DNA from: Virgibacillus profundi
GTDB lineage: Bacteria > Bacillota > Bacilli > Bacillales > Amphibacillaceae
DNA: 64,000 nucleotides
Direction: 5' to 3'
NCBI RefSeq assembly: GCF_002287375.1
Contig: NZ_NPOA01000001.1
Coordinates: forward strand, 620,001 to 684,000
The notes beneath the pieces were generated by a model. That model saw nothing but the letters and a program-made list of their open reading frames with translations. It was not told the DNA's origin and made no database searches. Shown piece by piece: positions 53,267 to 61,818 of the stretch; positions within the stretch are counted from its first letter, which is position 1; every line of letters starts with the position of its first letter. The position numbers were made by a program, and so were the translations under genes.

Positions 53267-54196
53267 ATGGTTAAAAACAAGTGGAAAGAGGAAAACGATA
53301 GTATCATCATTGATGTTCCTGCTGAGTTCGATTTCAGACCCAATCTTGATTACCTGCTAAGAGATAAAAATGAAATCATGTATAAAATAAAAGACAAGGC
53401 AATTACACGTCTAATCTCGGCTAACGATAAACGCATGCTTGTACAGATCAGTGCCCCTAACAATCACAATCTGCACGTTCGATTTTTAGCAGGAACGCGG
53501 CCTAAATCTGTCAAAACAAGAGCCAATGTAGTTAATTATATCCGAGACTGGTTCGATCTTGACACTAATCTTGCTCCTTTTTATGAAATAGCCCAAACCG
53601 ATCCACTGCTTAAACATCTTATTCAGGACTTTTTCGGTCTCAGGCTTGTTGGCCTGCCTGACTTATTTGAAGCTTTATGCTGGGGTGTGTTAGGTCAGCA
53701 AATTAATTTGGGGTTTGCCTATACATTGAAGCGTCAATTTGTTGAAAAATTTGGGGATGCAGTCGAATATAACGGGGAAAATTATTGGGTTTTCCCCTCA
53801 TTTGAAAAGATAGCAAAACTCACCATTGAGGACATGTCAGAGATAAAAATGACAGTTAGAAAAAGCGAATATATTATTGGAATTGCAAAATTAATGGCCA
53901 GTGGAGAGCTTTCTAAAGAAAAGTTACTGGAACTGGATGATTTTAAAAAGATCGAAAAGGAGCTTGTCAAAATTCGTGGTATTGGCCCTTGGACTGCCAA
54001 TTATGTTTTAATGCGCTGTCTTCGATACCTAACAGCATTTCCAATTGCTGATGTCGGTCTCCAAAATGCAATAAAATCACTGAAGAATATAAATCGGAAA
54101 CCAACAAAAGAAGAGATTCTGGAAATAGCTTCAACATGGAAAGGCTGGGAGGCCTATGCTACGTTTTATTTATGGCGTGTGTCTTATAATTTTTAA
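53267..54196 (+). CDS. alkA: DNA-3-methyladenine glycosylase II (AlkA-like)
   Basis: This 309-residue HhH-GPD base-excision enzyme removes alkylated purines. The helix-hairpin-helix reads LVKIRGIGPWTANYVLMRCL, followed by the catalytic aspartate in FPIADVGLQNA. The N-terminal beta domain (ENDSIIIDVPAEFDFRPNLD) is AlkA-like, and LCWGVLGQQINLGFAYTLKR is a hallmark of the family. No iron-sulfur cysteines are present. ATG 53267 has AGAAGGGG upstream; an ORF from 53174 lacks a ribosome site. It converges with the adaA-ogt operon, so alkylation-repair genes sit together. Confidence 0.9.
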   Translation: MVKNKWKEENDSIIIDVPAEFDFRPNLDYLLRDKNEIMYKIKDKAITRLISANDKRMLVQISAPNNHNLHVRFLAGTRPKSVKTRANVVNYIRDWFDLDTNLAPFYEIAQTDPLLKHLIQDFFGLRLVGLPDLFEALCWGVLGQQINLGFAYTLKRQFVEKFGDAVEYNGENYWVFPSFEKIAKLTIEDMSEIKMTVRKSEYIIGIAKLMASGELSKEKLLELDDFKKIEKELVKIRGIGPWTANYVLMRCLRYLTAFPIADVGLQNAIKSLKNINRKPTKEEILEIASTWKGWEAYATFYLWRVSYNF

Positions 54197-54277
54197 GAAA
54201 AATACTAACGCATCTTTCCAGAGGTCAGAAGTCAGATGTAGGATTAGTACAAGCTATAATGATTTGTAAATATCAAT

Positions 54278-54314
54278 AAAAATAGCTTGATGGAATATCC
54301 AAGCTATTTTTATT
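54278..54314 (+). terminator. Intrinsic terminator of alkA
   Basis: The stem AAAAATAGCTT / AAGCTATTTTT has a 12-base loop. It can serve both strands. Confidence 0.8.
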
Positions 54315-54355
54315 CTGATAGTTATTCAAAGAAAAACTATTAGCAAAAGTAAGAC

Positions 54356-54432
54356 TTAGCCTTCACGTAACCCTAAGTAAGGAATTTCTTCACCTTCCGC
54401 GACCGCAATGTTGATATCTGCTGTAGTTTTTC
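54356..54432 (-). pseudogene. Possible C-terminal remnant of a lost gene
   Basis: A short frame on the minus strand reads ADINIAVAEGEEIPYLGLRE, then Gly and a stop. It has protein-like composition but no start or upstream part. It could be chance. I do not recognise the parent. Confidence 0.25.
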
Positions 54433-54451
54433 AATTTACTTCCCACCACAC

Positions 54452-55093
54452 TCACTCTATCCGTTGATCACAAATACTCAGCAATGGACATTCCACGCAG
54501 ATTGGTTTTGCCCTGCACAGTTGCTTCGCATGTTCAACCAGTAGTGCGTGGCTTTCATTAAAGATAACCAGATCGCCAGGCAGTTCCTTTTCAACAAGCT
54601 TCCCAAAGCCGTCATATGACGCTGGCATATCGTGCCCTAGTCGATAAAATATTCTTCTGGCATAGGCATCCACGACAAATACCGGTTTATCAAATGCATA
54701 TAGCAGCATTACATCAGCAGTTTCCATGCCGATACCATTAATTAGCAACAATTCGTTGCGTAATTCCCGCTTCTCTTTCCTTTTAATTCTATCGATGTCG
54801 AAGTTATATTTTTTAAACCATGCAATAAACGCTTTTATTCGCTTTGCCTTTATATTGAAAAAGCCACTTGATCTGATCAGTTGTGCTAGTTCCTCTATCG
54901 GTAAAAAGTCGATCGATTCAGGATCCAAATAAGGTCTGAGTTTCACCAATGCCTTCTCAACATTACGCCAATTTGTATTCTGAACAAGTATTGACCCAAT
55001 CATCATCTCAAAAGGAGTATCTGCAGGCCACCAGCTTTGCGGACCATAATGATTAAACAATTTTTCATAGATTAATTGATAGTCCGGCTGCAT
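54452..55093 (-). CDS. Endonuclease III-like HhH-GPD protein with 4Fe-4S cluster
   Basis: This 213-residue DNA-repair protein has FEMMIGSILVQNTNWRNVEK, the HhH motif LLINGIGMETADVMLLYAFD, the catalytic aspartate in VFVVDAYARRIFYRLG, and C-terminal cysteines CRAKPICVECPLLSICDQ, which fit the 4Fe-4S loop. The Lys of bifunctional Nth is replaced in the HhH by Glu-Thr, so it may be a monofunctional glycosylase. It belongs to the endonuclease III subgroup found in Bacillus and archaea. It lies 14 bp after ogt, apparently in one operon with adaA. Confidence 0.85.
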   Translation of the reverse strand: MQPDYQLIYEKLFNHYGPQSWWPADTPFEMMIGSILVQNTNWRNVEKALVKLRPYLDPESIDFLPIEELAQLIRSSGFFNIKAKRIKAFIAWFKKYNFDIDRIKRKEKRELRNELLLINGIGMETADVMLLYAFDKPVFVVDAYARRIFYRLGHDMPASYDGFGKLVEKELPGDLVIFNESHALLVEHAKQLCRAKPICVECPLLSICDQRIE

Positions 55094-55107
55094 GTATTTT
55101 CCTCCAC

Positions 55108-55623
55108 CTATTTCTTTTCCAGTTCAAGCAATCTTTCCTTCATCGGAATTCCGCCACGAAAACCTGCAAGTTTACCACTTTTCGCAATGACACGATGACA
55201 TGGAACAACAATCATTACCGGATTAGCTCCAATAGCTGATCCTACAGCTCGTACCGATTTTGGTCTGCCAATATTCTTTGCTATATCTGTATATGTTTTT
55301 ATTTCCCCAAACGGAATGTTTCTTAATTCTGCCCAGACTGCTTCTTGAAATTCGGTTCCCGCTAAGTCTGCAGGGAGATCAAAGTCTTTGCGCTCTCCAT
55401 TCAGATATTCCACTAATTCATCTGCATAAAGGGCTACACTATCCCAAGCCTCCACAAGTTCCGCTTTAGGCCGATTTTTTCCAAACCATTTTTTCACTTC
55501 ATCAATTGCACCTTCCTGTGAACCAACAAAGCATAATCCTTTATCTGTTGCCGCAATATAAAAAGACCAACCATCCTCATTTATTTGTCCGTAATATGCT
55601 GTCTGCTCTTCATTAAACTTCAT
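55108..55623 (-). CDS. ogt: Methylated-DNA-protein-cysteine methyltransferase (Ogt/AdaB)
   Basis: This 171-residue suicide enzyme takes methyl groups from O6-methylguanine. The acceptor cysteine lies in VMIVVPCHRVIAKSG, and the DNA-recognition helix is KSVRAVGSAIGANP. The preceding EFQEAVWAELRNIPFGEIKT is typical. AGGAGG lies before ATG 55623, inside the end of adaA, which it overlaps by 11 bp. B. subtilis has the same adaA-adaB coupling. Confidence 0.93.
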   Translation of the reverse strand: MKFNEEQTAYYGQINEDGWSFYIAATDKGLCFVGSQEGAIDEVKKWFGKNRPKAELVEAWDSVALYADELVEYLNGERKDFDLPADLAGTEFQEAVWAELRNIPFGEIKTYTDIAKNIGRPKSVRAVGSAIGANPVMIVVPCHRVIAKSGKLAGFRGGIPMKERLLELEKK

Positions 55624-56188
55624 TTTGCAATACCTCCTTTTTATAGTTTTTCCGGAATTCCCTTGGTGTTAGGCTGTTGCGTTTCTTAAATAATGTTGCA
55701 AAGTGTGCAGCATTTGGAATTCCGATTAAATTTCCAATCTCACTGACGGCGGTATCACTATGCTTCAAATAATCCATCGCTTTTTCCATTCGAATTCGCT
55801 GTAAATATTCTAAAGGCGTTATGCCCTTTATGCTTTTAAAAACGCGATGCAGATGATAGGGACTGCCATGGCATCCATCTGCAATAAAATCCAGTGTCAT
55901 ATAGGAAGAATAATTCTCTTTCATATAAGCTTCTGCCTGTAATACCCATTCTTCATCAGGCAAGCGATACCCACCTGATTTACATCGTTTGCACGGTCTG
56001 TATCCAGCTTTCATTGCACCCTCTGCGCTGTAGAAAATCGTTACATTATCAAAATTTGGAACCCTAGATTTACATGAGGGTCTGCAAAATACTTTGGTTG
56101 TCTTAACAGCATAGAAAAATTTATTATCATATGATTTATCATTTTCGCTGATAGCCTTCCACTGTTCACCTATAATTTTTGCGGCCAT
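55613..56188 (-). CDS. adaA: AdaA-like methylphosphotriester methyltransferase and activator
   Basis: This 191-residue protein has an N-terminal Ada zinc domain (about 1-75) with the cysteines of VFCRPSCKSR and YRPCKRCKSG, one of which accepts the methyl group and turns the protein into an activator. An AraC-type HTH follows (YMTLDFIADGCHGSPYHLHR, LEYLQRIRMEKAMDYL). It should activate its own operon on alkylation damage. ATG 56188 has GAGGTGAGG upstream; the ORF to 56218 overlaps this site. A TATAAT with no good -35 stands upstream, as is usual at an activated promoter. Confidence 0.93.
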   Translation of the reverse strand: MAAKIIGEQWKAISENDKSYDNKFFYAVKTTKVFCRPSCKSRVPNFDNVTIFYSAEGAMKAGYRPCKRCKSGGYRLPDEEWVLQAEAYMKENYSSYMTLDFIADGCHGSPYHLHRVFKSIKGITPLEYLQRIRMEKAMDYLKHSDTAVSEIGNLIGIPNAAHFATLFKKRNSLTPREFRKNYKKEVLQNEV

Positions 56189-56383
56189 TTTGACCTCACC
56201 TCTATTTATATTATACAACGTAAAAGCAGCAGAATACTTTTTTCTGAATTAAAAAGCAAGATACCGAAAGTTTTTTCGGATATGGAAAATACTTTCATTA
56301 TGTTAAAATGGCTGAAAAGGTGCTTAATTAATCAACTGCGAATGTAAAGGGAAATTAAAAGGTTCTTTGAATAAGGAGAGAGC

Positions 56384-56812
56384 ATGCTTATGTACGAACA
56401 CAAAACAAAAGAAAATGATAGCAGTGCTATCGAGTTTATTGAAAGCGTAGGAAATTCAAAAAAGCGGGAAGATGCCTACAAACTATTGGATATTTTTACT
56501 GAGACTACCGGGTATCCTGCAAAGATGTGGGGGCCAAGCATTATCGGATTCGGATCTTATCATTATAAATATGCATCCGGCCATGAAGGTGATGCTGCGC
56601 TGGTTGGGTTCTCCCCCCGAAAAGCCAAAATCAGTTTGTATTTTGCTACCGGGGATGAAAAGCGTGAAGAATTGCTGAAGAATTTTGGAAAACATACGAC
56701 CGGAAAGGCATGTGTCTACATTAATAAGATTGCAGATATTGATGTGGATATATTGAAAGCTTTGATTAACCAGTCTGTTCTGTTTTTGAGGGAAACTTAT
56801 CCGGAGGAATGA
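56384..56812 (+). CDS. DUF1801 domain protein, YdhG-like
   Basis: This 142-residue soluble protein has the DUF1801 pattern: REDAYKLLDIFTETTGYPAK, then MWGPSIIGFGSYHYKYASGH and GKACVYINKIADIDVDILKA. The fold is related to YdhG/YjhB; the function is unknown. GGAGAG precedes ATG 56384; a second ATG six bases on is also possible. It is divergent from adaA with a 195-bp gap, and a link to alkylation repair is not shown. Confidence 0.75.
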   Translation: MLMYEHKTKENDSSAIEFIESVGNSKKREDAYKLLDIFTETTGYPAKMWGPSIIGFGSYHYKYASGHEGDAALVGFSPRKAKISLYFATGDEKREELLKNFGKHTTGKACVYINKIADIDVDILKALINQSVLFLRETYPEE

Positions 56813-57003
56813 AAAGTGCACTCTTTGAACAGAAACAAAAATACATAATGAAAATATAATTAAAAAAAGTCTTGAAATACATTTAATACAAGTGATAATA
56901 TTATTAAATCAGTGTGTAGAGATATTGGTCTTACTTTTTGATCAAAAATATATGTCTCATGATACGTCTGCCATCTGAAATATTATAAATGGAGATGACG
57001 AAT

Positions 57004-57501
57004 ATGCATGAGGAAACAAGATTACCCCGAAATGGAAAAGAATTTATATTATTCTTAGCGATTATTTCGGTACTTTCAGTAAATATTATTGCACCAATTA
57101 TTATGGGGTTTGAATTTGGATTCAAAAAAGAAACTTATGTTAACACATTACAAGTAATTCCGTTTGTTTGGATTTGTGTTATTTTATTGGTAACGCTTGT
57201 TGCAAACCCAATCGTTAGTAAACTAGTACCAAAGTTCGTTAAACCAACGGACGGATTTAACGCAAGAATTTTATTCAATATATTATTCAGTGTAACCATC
57301 CTGTCCATTTTACTGACAGTTATCGGATCATGGATTGGTATGAGAGAAATTAGTCTGGAGCCGATTCAAACATTCTTTTATGCTTGGCCACGTAACTTTT
57401 TCATCGCATTTTGGGTTGAAATGTTGATTGCCCAGCCGATAGCAAGATTTGCAATGAAAAAATTACATGAAAGTCAGGCAAGTAAAGCAGTAAATGTTTA
57501 A
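57004..57501 (+). CDS. DUF2798 membrane protein
   Basis: This 165-residue protein has four membrane helices in two similar halves (FILFLAIISVLSVNIIAPII and ILFNILFSVTILSILLTVIG), each followed by a segment with a conserved pattern (VIPFVWICVILLVTLVANPI / FYAWPRNFFIAFWVEMLIAQ). This internal repeat is typical of DUF2798 proteins of unknown function. ATG 57004 follows GGAGATGA. Monocistronic. Confidence 0.78.
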   Translation: MHEETRLPRNGKEFILFLAIISVLSVNIIAPIIMGFEFGFKKETYVNTLQVIPFVWICVILLVTLVANPIVSKLVPKFVKPTDGFNARILFNILFSVTILSILLTVIGSWIGMREISLEPIQTFFYAWPRNFFIAFWVEMLIAQPIARFAMKKLHESQASKAVNV

Positions 57502-57556
57502 CACTCAATCTAAAAGTATTTTTATTTGTATAGGGTATTCTTAAAAAAAACCACAC

Positions 57557-57593
57557 AGCCGATTGAATTCATAAAAAAATCAATCGGCTTTTA
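57557..57593 (+). terminator. Intrinsic terminator of the DUF2798 gene
   Basis: The stem AGCCGATTGA / TCAATCGGCT is followed by TTTAA, about 55 bp after the stop codon. Confidence 0.8.
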
Positions 57594-57847
57594 ACTGCTT
57601 AATTTCTCTTAAGACACCTTTTCATCAGATTCACTAAACGAATAAGGTATTCGCTAAATATGACAAAACATTTCGGTTGATTATGTGTTTGTTGTTGATT
57701 TATTGTGCGGTAACTATTTTTTGGTAAACCCTGTTAATTAGATCTTCAATGAAGCGGAGTAATTGTTAAATAGCGAAGGGCTAATGTCTCAGTAAAAATA
57801 CTGATGAATTAGCTCCTTTTTTTACTATCAAAATGATTTATCAAACT
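57594..57847. other. Intergenic region with an orphan hairpin
   Basis: No gene is visible here. At 57778-57824 GGGCTAAT-CTCAGTA / TACTG-GAATTAGCTC form an imperfect stem followed by CTTTTTTT on the plus strand. The preceding gene already has a terminator, so this hairpin has no obvious transcript to end. Confidence 0.5.
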
Positions 57848-58864
57848 CTAGTGTGCTTGTATTATCTTTCCATTAATGCGAGTGGTTCTAATATTATTTC
57901 CATCAACCCAAGCCTTCCAATCTATTTCCAGCGTTTCACCATAAGGTAAAGCAGTTAATATAATTTCCTTGTCAAACAGGTAAGCAAACGTATGCAGCGT
58001 TCCAAATAAATTCTTGTAATCTTTATAAAACATAGCTGAGTCTGGTGTTTTGAACCAATCAAACGCCTCTTTTCCGGTTAATCGGTTTACACCTTTCTCC
58101 TCCAGATCTTCTATCCTTCTATAGCTGTTGGTATAATCATTTTTATTTTTATCTATAAGATCATGATGCTGATAATGATTGGTACACAAAAGAATTCCTT
58201 CGCTTTTCCTCACCCTAATTTCATCCGACATTATTTCCACTATGGCCGTATTACCATCCCGATCACCAATGGAAAAATTGTATCCCCAGGAGTGCGGAAG
58301 CTGTTTCAATAAATCAACGGCATCCTCTGTGCTCTCGCAGGTATCAAGTATTATTCGAATTACCGTAGATGCAGTTAAGCCAAGTTTGGGTCTTTCCTTT
58401 TCTACAAAGTGAAATGCGGCGTATAGTCCTTTTTCGTTTACTCCTTCGTGCCGGCCGATAACATGGAGACTATGACCCACACTGGAAAAACTTCCTTCAG
58501 ACTGAATAAAAACCAGTCTATGATCGTATATCTCGGGTGAAAAATCATAATTTCGTACAGCATACCTTTGATTGACTACAGAAGAACATCCCATACCTTC
58601 GAATCCTGGAATCCCATAGCCACTAAATAGCGATGCCGCTTTTGTAACGGAAATTTCCAGGGCGTCTGCCAGGCCTTGGATTTCATCCAGTAAATGTGGA
58701 GCAAAGTGTTCAAACAGTTTATTAGCATCGTTCATAGTAAAATGCTTGTTTTCCAGGATTGAAAGTTTTGATAGAAGAGAATTACTTAATTGCTTTCCTT
58801 GTAAGAAACCAGTTTGATAGGCTGTATTCCTGTATTGTTCTACTGTAACGGTAATCGGCTTCAC
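57848..58864 (-). CDS. C45-family (acyltransferase/amide hydrolase) Ntn-type protein
   Basis: This 338-residue protein resembles acyl-CoA:6-aminopenicillanate acyltransferase and related linear amide hydrolases. Conserved GYGIPGFEGMGCSSVVNQRY carries the cysteine that would become the N-terminal nucleophile or act in place (about residue 92). VRNYDFSPEIYDHRLVFIQ and LCTNHYQHHDL follow the family. Substrates range from peptides to bile salts and signal amides; none can be inferred here. GTG 58864 with GGGGG upstream is the start. Confidence 0.8.
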   Translation of the reverse strand: MKPITVTVEQYRNTAYQTGFLQGKQLSNSLLSKLSILENKHFTMNDANKLFEHFAPHLLDEIQGLADALEISVTKAASLFSGYGIPGFEGMGCSSVVNQRYAVRNYDFSPEIYDHRLVFIQSEGSFSSVGHSLHVIGRHEGVNEKGLYAAFHFVEKERPKLGLTASTVIRIILDTCESTEDAVDLLKQLPHSWGYNFSIGDRDGNTAIVEIMSDEIRVRKSEGILLCTNHYQHHDLIDKNKNDYTNSYRRIEDLEEKGVNRLTGKEAFDWFKTPDSAMFYKDYKNLFGTLHTFAYLFDKEIILTALPYGETLEIDWKAWVDGNNIRTTRINGKIIQAH

Positions 58865-58916
58865 AGTTCATACCCCCTTCTCTTTAATATAATTAAAAGA
58901 TGACGACCAAAAAAGA

Positions 58917-59564
58917 TTATTTTTTTAAGACACCTTTTTCCAGAAAGAAATCCTCATTGGAATTTTTTATAACAAAGTCAAAATTACGATGATATTGATG
59001 CATGAATAAATCATATTGAATTCTGCGTTCTTCATGTGACTGTCTGAGATAATTAATATCTGTTCCTCTTTCAGAAACATCGCGAACGCCCCTCCTCATT
59101 AGCTCGGTCTCTCCATCAGTATAAAAGTAAATTGTTAGATCAAACAGATTCGGATTTATAAATGCAACACTCATACCTTCCACAATGTTCACCTTGTTTC
59201 GTGAAGAAATTGGAGTGCTTTTCGAATAATGTGTCCCGATTGTATAAAAATACAAACCGTCTTTTATCATATGTACATCTCTCTCTAATGCTGATAAATG
59301 GTGAGCATCAGGATGACAGGCAGTCATTTTATAATGATGATTTTCATTTTTAAATTGATAATCAATCATTGTATGCTTCCTTATATTAGAACCAATAATA
59401 TATGGGTCAGTATTGATATAATTCACACCACATGGCCCCAGAAGTTTTCGAAGGCTATTTGCAAACGTTGTCTTTCCTGATGCACCGTGACCAGAAATAC
59501 CAATGATTATACGATTTTCTTTAGTTCGAATTAAATTGGCTATTCCATGTAATATCTCGTCCAT
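58917..59564 (-). CDS. P-loop kinase of the uridine kinase/phosphoribulokinase superfamily
   Basis: This 215-residue cytoplasmic protein has Walker A IIGISGHGASGKTTFANSL at residue 20, INTDPYI as the switch aspartate and the later RGVRDVSERGTD, which resembles the uridine kinase lid. Members of this family include nucleoside and pantothenate kinases, so the substrate is not settled. GGAGGAG precedes ATG 59564. It is 52 bp upstream of the C45-like gene and probably in one transcript. Confidence 0.78.
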   Translation of the reverse strand: MDEILHGIANLIRTKENRIIIGISGHGASGKTTFANSLRKLLGPCGVNYINTDPYIIGSNIRKHTMIDYQFKNENHHYKMTACHPDAHHLSALERDVHMIKDGLYFYTIGTHYSKSTPISSRNKVNIVEGMSVAFINPNLFDLTIYFYTDGETELMRRGVRDVSERGTDINYLRQSHEERRIQYDLFMHQYHRNFDFVIKNSNEDFFLEKGVLKK

Positions 59565-59690
59565 AAGCTCCTCCTTTCATCCTTATTCCTGGGTATGTTC
59601 AAACTGATTCTTTCTTTTTGGTTAAATATATTCTTGTGTTAATAATCCTGCATTTTATACGGCTATTATCATAAGTAAAGAGAACCCTAG

Positions 59691-60197
59691 TTACAAAATA
59701 AAAATAATCAAAAAAAGCGCCAGTGATGTCCAAACAAAAGAAAATTTAACTTTATTTTCATTAGAGATCCTGTTTCTATTTGTCTTATGAATAATGGATA
59801 GAACTGTTGCGTTTATCAGAAATAGTACATAGTAAAATAATACATAAATCATCCAGCGATTGTTTTGTACCAAATCGCTTAATGGCTCTATCAGGAAAAA
59901 ACTAAAAATAACAATTAATGATATAACGAACAGAAAAGGCATCAGGATATGCATTTTGTCCCACAATGGGTGCTTTAAAAAGGTATCACTTTTCTTCGTT
60001 TGAAAATACATTAGTAAGCTTAATAACCCAATTACTGTAACGACAAACAAAAAAGTTATTAACATTGGTGTATTTGTTTCCATGCTTGAAGAAAATGGTA
60101 TTGCAATCTCTTCCTTAAATATATCTGCTATAAATGAAAGAACAACTAATAAAATAATTATAACAGCTTGATATAAAGTCCAGCGTGAAAAGAACAT
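59691..60197 (-). CDS. Hypothetical four-helix membrane protein
   Basis: This 168-residue protein has four hydrophobic segments (ILLVVLSFIADIF, LITFLFVVTVIGLLSLLMYF, HILMPFLFVISLIVIFSFFL, YVLFYYVLFLINATVLSII) and a final one at the C-terminus. I do not recognise the family. ATG 60197 is preferred, with GAGGGAG nine bases upstream; an ATG at 60215 overlaps that site. Confidence 0.6.
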   Translation of the reverse strand: MFFSRWTLYQAVIIILLVVLSFIADIFKEEIAIPFSSSMETNTPMLITFLFVVTVIGLLSLLMYFQTKKSDTFLKHPLWDKMHILMPFLFVISLIVIFSFFLIEPLSDLVQNNRWMIYVLFYYVLFLINATVLSIIHKTNRNRISNENKVKFSFVWTSLALFLIIFIL

Positions 60198-60320
60198 GTA
60201 ATTATACTCCCTCATTCTTTTTACTATTACTTACGAAAAAACAAGTTAATGGTTTCACTAATTATTTGTCCAAATTGGTTTTTGCTCCGTTCAACCCAAT
60301 TCCAGAATCTTTATACTCGA

Positions 60321-60362
60321 AAAAAGCTGATTTCCCATCAATTTGGGATATCAGCTTTTTGT
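60321..60362. terminator. Bidirectional terminator
   Basis: The stem AAAAAGCTGAT-TCCCA / TGGGATATCAGCTTTTT lies downstream of the HAD gene on the minus strand and has T runs on both sides. Confidence 0.85.
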
Positions 60363-60401
60363 AATATCAACGTTCAAACAATATCGGCTAATGTTTTTCT
60401 T

Positions 60402-61271
60402 CTATTCTACTGCAACTTCCTTCAGCATTTCTTCTATGGCAAAAGCCACACCATGCTCCTCATTTATTTTTGTAGTATGGGAGCATAATGCTTTTATTTC
60501 GTCTACTGCATTGCCCATTGAAACACTGCGCCCAGCCATTTTCAGCATACTTACATCATTAAAATTATCACCCAGGCTCATGACATCCTTCATTTCAATT
60601 CCCATGTTTTTAGCCAGCACTTCAAGCGCTATCCCTTTTTGAGCGTCTGGATGGTTGAATTCAAGATTTATGTCTCCTGAGGATGTTATCGCTATTCCCG
60701 AATCTTTTTCCAAATCTACATACACCTTATTTAATTTTTCCTTTTCCAGGGAAAAAGCCAATATTTTAAATATTTTAAGGCCTTCTATATGGAATAGCTC
60801 ATCATAATTTTCAATGAATTGAACTTTTTCATGCTGGAACCTGAGCTCAGCATTCTCGCGTATTTCCTCTTCAGAAAGATTTGGGTTGGCTGATTTTAAA
60901 ATATCCTCCATTACAGCAATAAAGTTTTCTCTGCTCGTGGAGTAGACGCCATCATTTGTAAATACTTCAAAATATATATCCTCTTCCTGGCAAGCCAATT
61001 GAATTTTGCGGACAATTGATTGATCCAACGGTACATCTCTGAGTAGTTTGCCGTCTAATGAATAAGTCATTGCACCATTCAGCGAAATAACCGGTGCTGT
61101 TAATCCAACAGCCTGAAGGGGTTTATTTGCCGCATCAAAGGATCTGCCAGTCGCAACTACAAATTCAATTCCGTGCTCTATCGCCTTTTTAATTGCCTGT
61201 ACATTTCGGGCACTAACTTCTCCGCTATTATTTAAAAGTGTTCCATCTAAGTCTGTTGCAATTAGTTTCAT
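60402..61271 (-). CDS. Cof-type HAD-IIB phosphatase
   Basis: This 289-residue sugar-phosphate phosphatase-like protein has motif I DLDGTLLN (D8, D10), motif II VVATGRS and LNGAMTYS, the cap domain from about residue 80 to 185, and GDNFNDVSMLKMAG as motif IV. The family is broad (sugar phosphates, FMN, PLP), so the substrate is unknown. AAGGAG precedes ATG 61271. Its upstream region holds the repeat array at 61437. Confidence 0.87.
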   Translation of the reverse strand: MKLIATDLDGTLLNNSGEVSARNVQAIKKAIEHGIEFVVATGRSFDAANKPLQAVGLTAPVISLNGAMTYSLDGKLLRDVPLDQSIVRKIQLACQEEDIYFEVFTNDGVYSTSRENFIAVMEDILKSANPNLSEEEIRENAELRFQHEKVQFIENYDELFHIEGLKIFKILAFSLEKEKLNKVYVDLEKDSGIAITSSGDINLEFNHPDAQKGIALEVLAKNMGIEMKDVMSLGDNFNDVSMLKMAGRSVSMGNAVDEIKALCSHTTKINEEHGVAFAIEEMLKEVAVE

Positions 61272-61436
61272 GTTTATCTCCTTACTGTTTATACTTACGT
61301 TCATTATACATTCTTTTGGTGGACTTTTCCTTAGAATGGCTTTCATTTAGCCTACTTTTTTGGCTAGAAGGATTTGAAAGCCCGTATGTCAATATTTTAA
61401 TCAGCAAAGCTTTAAACTGAGGGATATCTGGAGCAA
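61272..61436. other. Region between HAD gene start and repeat array
   Basis: The promoter of the HAD gene should lie here. Nothing else is visible. Confidence 0.4.
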
Positions 61437-61666
61437 AGTTGAGAGAAATTCTTATATAGTTGAGAGATAACTGAATATAGTTGAGAGGAAACTTCATATA
61501 GTTGAGAGATAACTGAATATAGTTGAGAGGAAACTTCATATAGTTGAGAGATAACTGAATATAGTTGAGAGGAAACTTCATATAGTTGAGAGATAATTGT
61601 CTTTTCATGCATTGTCTCTCAACTTTTGCCTTGCTTCTCTCAACTTTTACCTAGTTTCTCTCAACT
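61437..61666. repeat. Converging 21-bp repeat array, locus B (8 + 3 copies)
   Basis: AGTTGAGAG starts at 61437, 61458, 61479, 61500, 61521, 61542, 61563 and 61584. CTCTCAACT starts at 61616, 61637 and 61658. All steps within an arm are 21 bp, and the step across the centre is 32 bp, as at locus A. Fillers of 12 bases alternate between ATAACTGAATAT and GAAACTTCATAT, so the left arm also has a 42-bp period. ORFs across it are artefacts of the repeat. Confidence 0.92.
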
Positions 61667-61754
61667 TCCGTCTCTGCACGGATGCACTAAAACGGCATTG
61701 ACCGGAGCATAGAGCGCCTCTCCTACACATTTCAAATAAATCACAATACGGCAG
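61667..61754. other. Short gap before the argF terminator
   Basis: Nothing is visible apart from a sequence near 61700 (GGAGCATAGAGCGC) that faintly resembles the 52-bp repeat at 30404. Confidence 0.3.
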
Positions 61755-61782
61755 AAAAATCGTCAGCGCTATATCGCTGACG
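61755..61782 (-). terminator. Intrinsic terminator of argF
   Basis: The stem CGTCAGCG / CGCTGACG is followed by ATTTTTC on the minus strand, 36 bp past the stop codon. Confidence 0.85.
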
Positions 61783-61818
61783 AACAAAATTAATAATGCT
61801 TATATTTAAGCGACCAGA

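Noticed and set aside
61282-61612. ORFs reading repeated NYIQLSLNYMKFP-like peptides
   Set aside because: They are translations of the 21-bp DNA repeat, with no ribosome site and no similarity to real proteins.
61437-61666. CRISPR array
   Set aside because: Cores are only 9 bp, fillers are 12 bp and alternate between two sequences rather than being unique, the array reverses direction at its centre, and no cas gene is present.
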